Assembly: GCA_038204185.1 (NCBI GenBank)
Contig: JBBRDE010000259.1
Span: 1 to 8,152 of the forward strand
DNA: 8,152 nt
Direction: 5' to 3'
Origin: Salmonirosea sp038204185
GTDB taxonomy: Bacteria > Bacteroidota > Bacteroidia > Cytophagales > Spirosomataceae
The notes below the pieces were generated by a model. That model made no database searches. It worked only from the letters and a program-made list of their open reading frames with translations, and had not been told where the DNA came from. A program made the position numbers and the translations under genes. Shown here piece after piece: positions 6,140 through 8,152 of the stretch. Numbering within the stretch: position 1 is the stretch's first letter; the number at the start of each line of letters is the position of its first letter.

Positions 6140-7024
6140 CTAGGCATACAATCTAAATGAAAAATTATCATCACAACCTACTTCGTTTGATGTGCCTTTG
6201 TAAATGTACGAGGTGGCACGAGGTAAGGAATGGCGAGGTATATGGCCCATACCACCGGGCAAAACGAGGAGCATTCTGCCGAATGATAGGGACCTATACA
6301 GAAAGAAAATGAAGAAATTGTGATATAGCCTCTGTAAAAAATATACTCTTGTTGGTGGAAGTAAAGGCTGCACTCTACAAAATACATGCCAAAATCAACG
6401 AGGTTGAACAGCCTGAGTTGAAGGAGAAAAATCTGAAAATACGATCCTGAAAGCGATTCGAATCAAAGACGGAAGCTTCTACCATGCCAAAATAGTATAA
6501 GCAAGAACTGCTTTTATTCCAAATTTGGCAAAGAATAACGGGTTAACCCCAGAAGCGCAAGATGGCAGGTAAACTCGTACACCAAGTTCTACAAAGAGCC
6601 ATTTGCGGTACGGCTGTCGAAGGTGTTAAAAAGCCCCGGGAGCATGTGAGTATAGGACGGATACAGTTTGTGTAACGACCAGCTATTTATAGTTTTCTTT
6701 CGTCGTAAAATACTCATTGTGAGGTAAGGAGGATTCCCAGGCCAAATAGAGTTACCAAAACCGCCATGATGAGGCCGGGAAATAATCGGATTGACCTTTT
6801 CCAATAAAATTCAAAGAAGATGCACCTCGGACCAAGCTTCGTGAAATAAAGAAACCACTGATTACAAAAAAGATAGTCACTCCCATGTTAACGGTTGGGA
6901 AAATTCCTCTTGTCTAAATCTGCACAAGGGCGAATATAATCCTGTCGGCGAGCAGATAGGATTGACTATATATGACGAGGCAGTCTATCCCAAATCCTAT
7001 AAAGTCGAAATTATTGGCAATAAT
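6140..7024 (-). pseudogene. Decayed acyltransferase-3 family membrane protein
   Basis: The acyltransferase 3 (OafA/YrhL-like) family moves acyl groups onto sugars or envelope polymers through a multi-span membrane domain. Read on the minus strand, pieces in different frames line up in family order: NNFDFIGFGIDCLVIYSQSY (from about 7015), MGVTIFFVISGFFISRSLVR (from 6886), RLFPGLIMAVLVTLFGLGIL (from about 6790), LYPSYTHMLPGLF (near 6650) with NGSL and, after a TAG at 6589-6591 where Trp is expected, VYEFTCHLALLGL, then LVDFGMYFVECSLYF (near 6390), EYIFYRGYITI, PVVWAIYLAIPYL and DNFSFRLYA (near 6170). Lesions include stops, a one-base loss in the A-run at 6797-6800 (AAAA where AAAAA would keep frame), a TGA at 6714-6716, and Gln in place of the conserved TM1 His (YSQSY). 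The span, about 295 codons, is close to an almost complete gene. Clearly non-functional; substrate unknown. Confidence 0.78.
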
Positions 7025-7300
7025 ACCCAATTCTGAATACCAGGAGAGGATAAAAAAACTATTTACTTGATTGTGATTTTTGGCATGGTAATTGTCAGTT
7101 GAGTATGAAAAATGGTTACAGAACGTGGTACTTACCAAGCTCTGTATTTCATAAATACCAAGGCATACTCCTTCTCTATTAGCTGTGAATTAATGGGTTT
7201 CTAGAAGAAAGTTCAGTCATTTAAACTATTTGCCCAGTAAAATTGAATACTTAGGTACCCCTACATTCTATATTATAAACAACTTTTATTTCCTGCCAAA
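7025..7300. other. Non-coding or decayed DNA upstream of the 7301 gene
   Basis: No intact gene. On the minus strand an open frame runs upstream of the acyltransferase homology to an ATG at 7138, but its residues do not resemble the family. No TAnnTTTG box or Shine-Dalgarno is found before the ATG at 7301, which is preceded by tttatttcctgccaaa. A GGTACC site is at 7253-7258. Confidence 0.4.
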
Positions 7301-8152
7301 ATGCAAAAAAAAATACTACGGAGTAACTGGAAGAATTATGTATTCTCCCTGGGAGTACTATCAATTTTAATAATCTCGAATGTCTGTGGGGGGAATTGGG
7401 GTATGGCGGCAAGTAGCGCCGAAAAGGATTATGTGAACAGGGTGAGGGCCGGGATACGAAGCAAAACTCCAAATTCCAAGATAATACTTACCAATAGTTT
7501 TTGGAAAAACCATGACAAATTCAATGCCATGGTTAAAAGTATCGCGACCGAACGCAATCTGCCGCTTGTGGGGCTGACAGATCGGTCTGATAATCCGGCC
7601 AACATGGCTTATGGACTGTTTGAAAATACAAGAGTAGCTGCCCATCCTGGTGATAAGGAGATGGAAGGAACTGCCAATCGCATACTGGCAAGCCTGGGTA
7701 ATTCGTCCAAGCCTCCCAGAGCTTTTTCGCGCTACTTAAGTTTTTCAATAATGAACGTTGAAAGCGGCGACTACTATCTTCCTTTAATGGAAAAAGCAGC
7801 AGCAGCCGGAGTCAATTCTTTCTTGTTGAACGTCAACTGGGATCACATAGTCCCTACCAGGGGGGCCAATCCAGACTGGAGCCAAGTAGATAAGCAGGCT
7901 GAGTTAGCCGAGCAATTGGGTTGCAAGATCATGCTCAGGGTATGGCTGGCGCGTCATGACGACGGGGATGGGGGATGGTGGCCCGAAAATGTCCGACCTA
8001 TATCGGGCGAAGGAATTCGAAACAAATTAGTCAATGGGTTTAGCTATTCGGCAAGTAGTGCTGTGGATGAAGCCAACAACTTTCTTCGGACTGTCATGGA
8101 GCATTTTCGCGCTCGTCAGCAGGCAGGTCAAATCGTAACGGTGAGCACTGTT
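7301..8152 (+). CDS. Secreted SGNH-hydrolase-tail / glycosidase-like protein, partial
   Basis: An open frame of 284 codons with no stop; it runs off the window. Residues 1-36 look like a Sec signal peptide (basic start, hydrophobic core VFSLGVLSILIIS, possible cleavage after GMA at 34-36). A Cys at 29 lacks a proper lipobox. Residues about 40-132 look like the C-terminal part of an SGNH/GDSL hydrolase: IILTNSFWKN (61-70), LPLVGLTDRSDN (87-98) and RVAAHPGDKEM (111-121) with a catalytic-type His115. The N-terminal GDSL serine block is missing. From about 142 on a different domain begins. YYLPLMEKAAAAGVNSFLLN, then WDHIVPTRGANPDWSQVDKQ and LAEQLGCKIMLRVWLAR follow the strand-helix pattern of the first units of GH42/GH35-like glycosidase TIM barrels; active-site residues would lie beyond the window. 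Probably acts on polysaccharide outside the cytoplasm. The start is ATG 7301, chosen for the signal peptide. The family calls are inference; the open frame itself is clear. Confidence 0.75.
   Translation, partial: MQKKILRSNWKNYVFSLGVLSILIISNVCGGNWGMAASSAEKDYVNRVRAGIRSKTPNSKIILTNSFWKNHDKFNAMVKSIATERNLPLVGLTDRSDNPANMAYGLFENTRVAAHPGDKEMEGTANRILASLGNSSKPPRAFSRYLSFSIMNVESGDYYLPLMEKAAAAGVNSFLLNVNWDHIVPTRGANPDWSQVDKQAELAEQLGCKIMLRVWLARHDDGDGGWWPENVRPISGEGIRNKLVNGFSYSASSAVDEANNFLRTVMEHFRARQQAGQIVTVSTV

Noticed and set aside
6589..6804. 71-codon minus-strand frame as a gene
   Set aside because: Its first half is out of frame with the acyltransferase homology and its second half is part of it; it is a slice of the pseudogene.
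5751..7300. Insertion sequence or phage remnant
   Set aside because: No terminal inverted repeats, target duplications or transposase motifs found by eye; the recognisable content is an acyltransferase.
7251..7748. Minus-strand frames opposite the start of the 7301 gene
   Set aside because: They are antisense to a long open frame with a signal peptide and domain-like sequence, and show no recognisable motifs.
1..8152. CRISPR array, riboswitch or defence system
   Set aside because: No regularly spaced repeats, no recognised aptamer before folK or purM, and no defence-type genes in any frame I could read.

Overview
The window looks like chromosomal DNA of a Bacteroidota bacterium, most likely a Cytophagales/Spirosomaceae-type organism. 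The reasons are a RecQ with an extra C-terminal helix-turn-helix, the ~387-residue PurM variant carrying a 'CSGGAQTK' motif, near-absence of Shine-Dalgarno sequences, several TAnnTTTG -7 boxes, a tRNA without encoded CCA, and a liking for GGTAC(C). The taxonomic call is an inference from these traits and not from any database search.

Layout. (1) 43-308, minus: a small lipoprotein gene broken by a frameshift inside its signal peptide. (2) 465-2609, minus: recQ, complete. (3) 2743-5514, plus: three complete genes, folK (folate synthesis), a Gfo/Idh/MocA oxidoreductase and purM (purine synthesis), ending in a strong terminator at 5536-5577. The first two start with TTG. A short palindromic element lies between folK and the oxidoreductase, and a GAATGAAT-rich leader with a promoter-like box lies before purM. 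(4) 5618-5750, minus: tRNA-Pro(GGG) with its own terminator and -7 box. (5) About 5751-7300: AT-rich, largely decayed DNA. It holds the wreck of a minus-strand acyltransferase-3 family gene (6140-7024), recognisable in several frames, and two small plus-strand protein-like stretches of unknown origin. (6) 7301-8152, plus: the start of a secreted protein that runs off the window. It joins a C-terminal piece of an SGNH/GDSL hydrolase to the beginning of a glycosidase-like TIM barrel.

The left two thirds is ordinary housekeeping DNA (DNA repair, folate, purines, tRNA). folK and purM both serve C1/nucleotide metabolism, but nothing in the sequence shows them to be co-regulated, and purM appears to have its own promoter. 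The right third is accessory, with gene decay beside an exported carbohydrate-active-looking protein.

I do not see a convincing new biological system. The items most worth following up are the mosaic N-terminus of the gene at 7301, the decayed acyltransferase, and the frameshifted lipoprotein.
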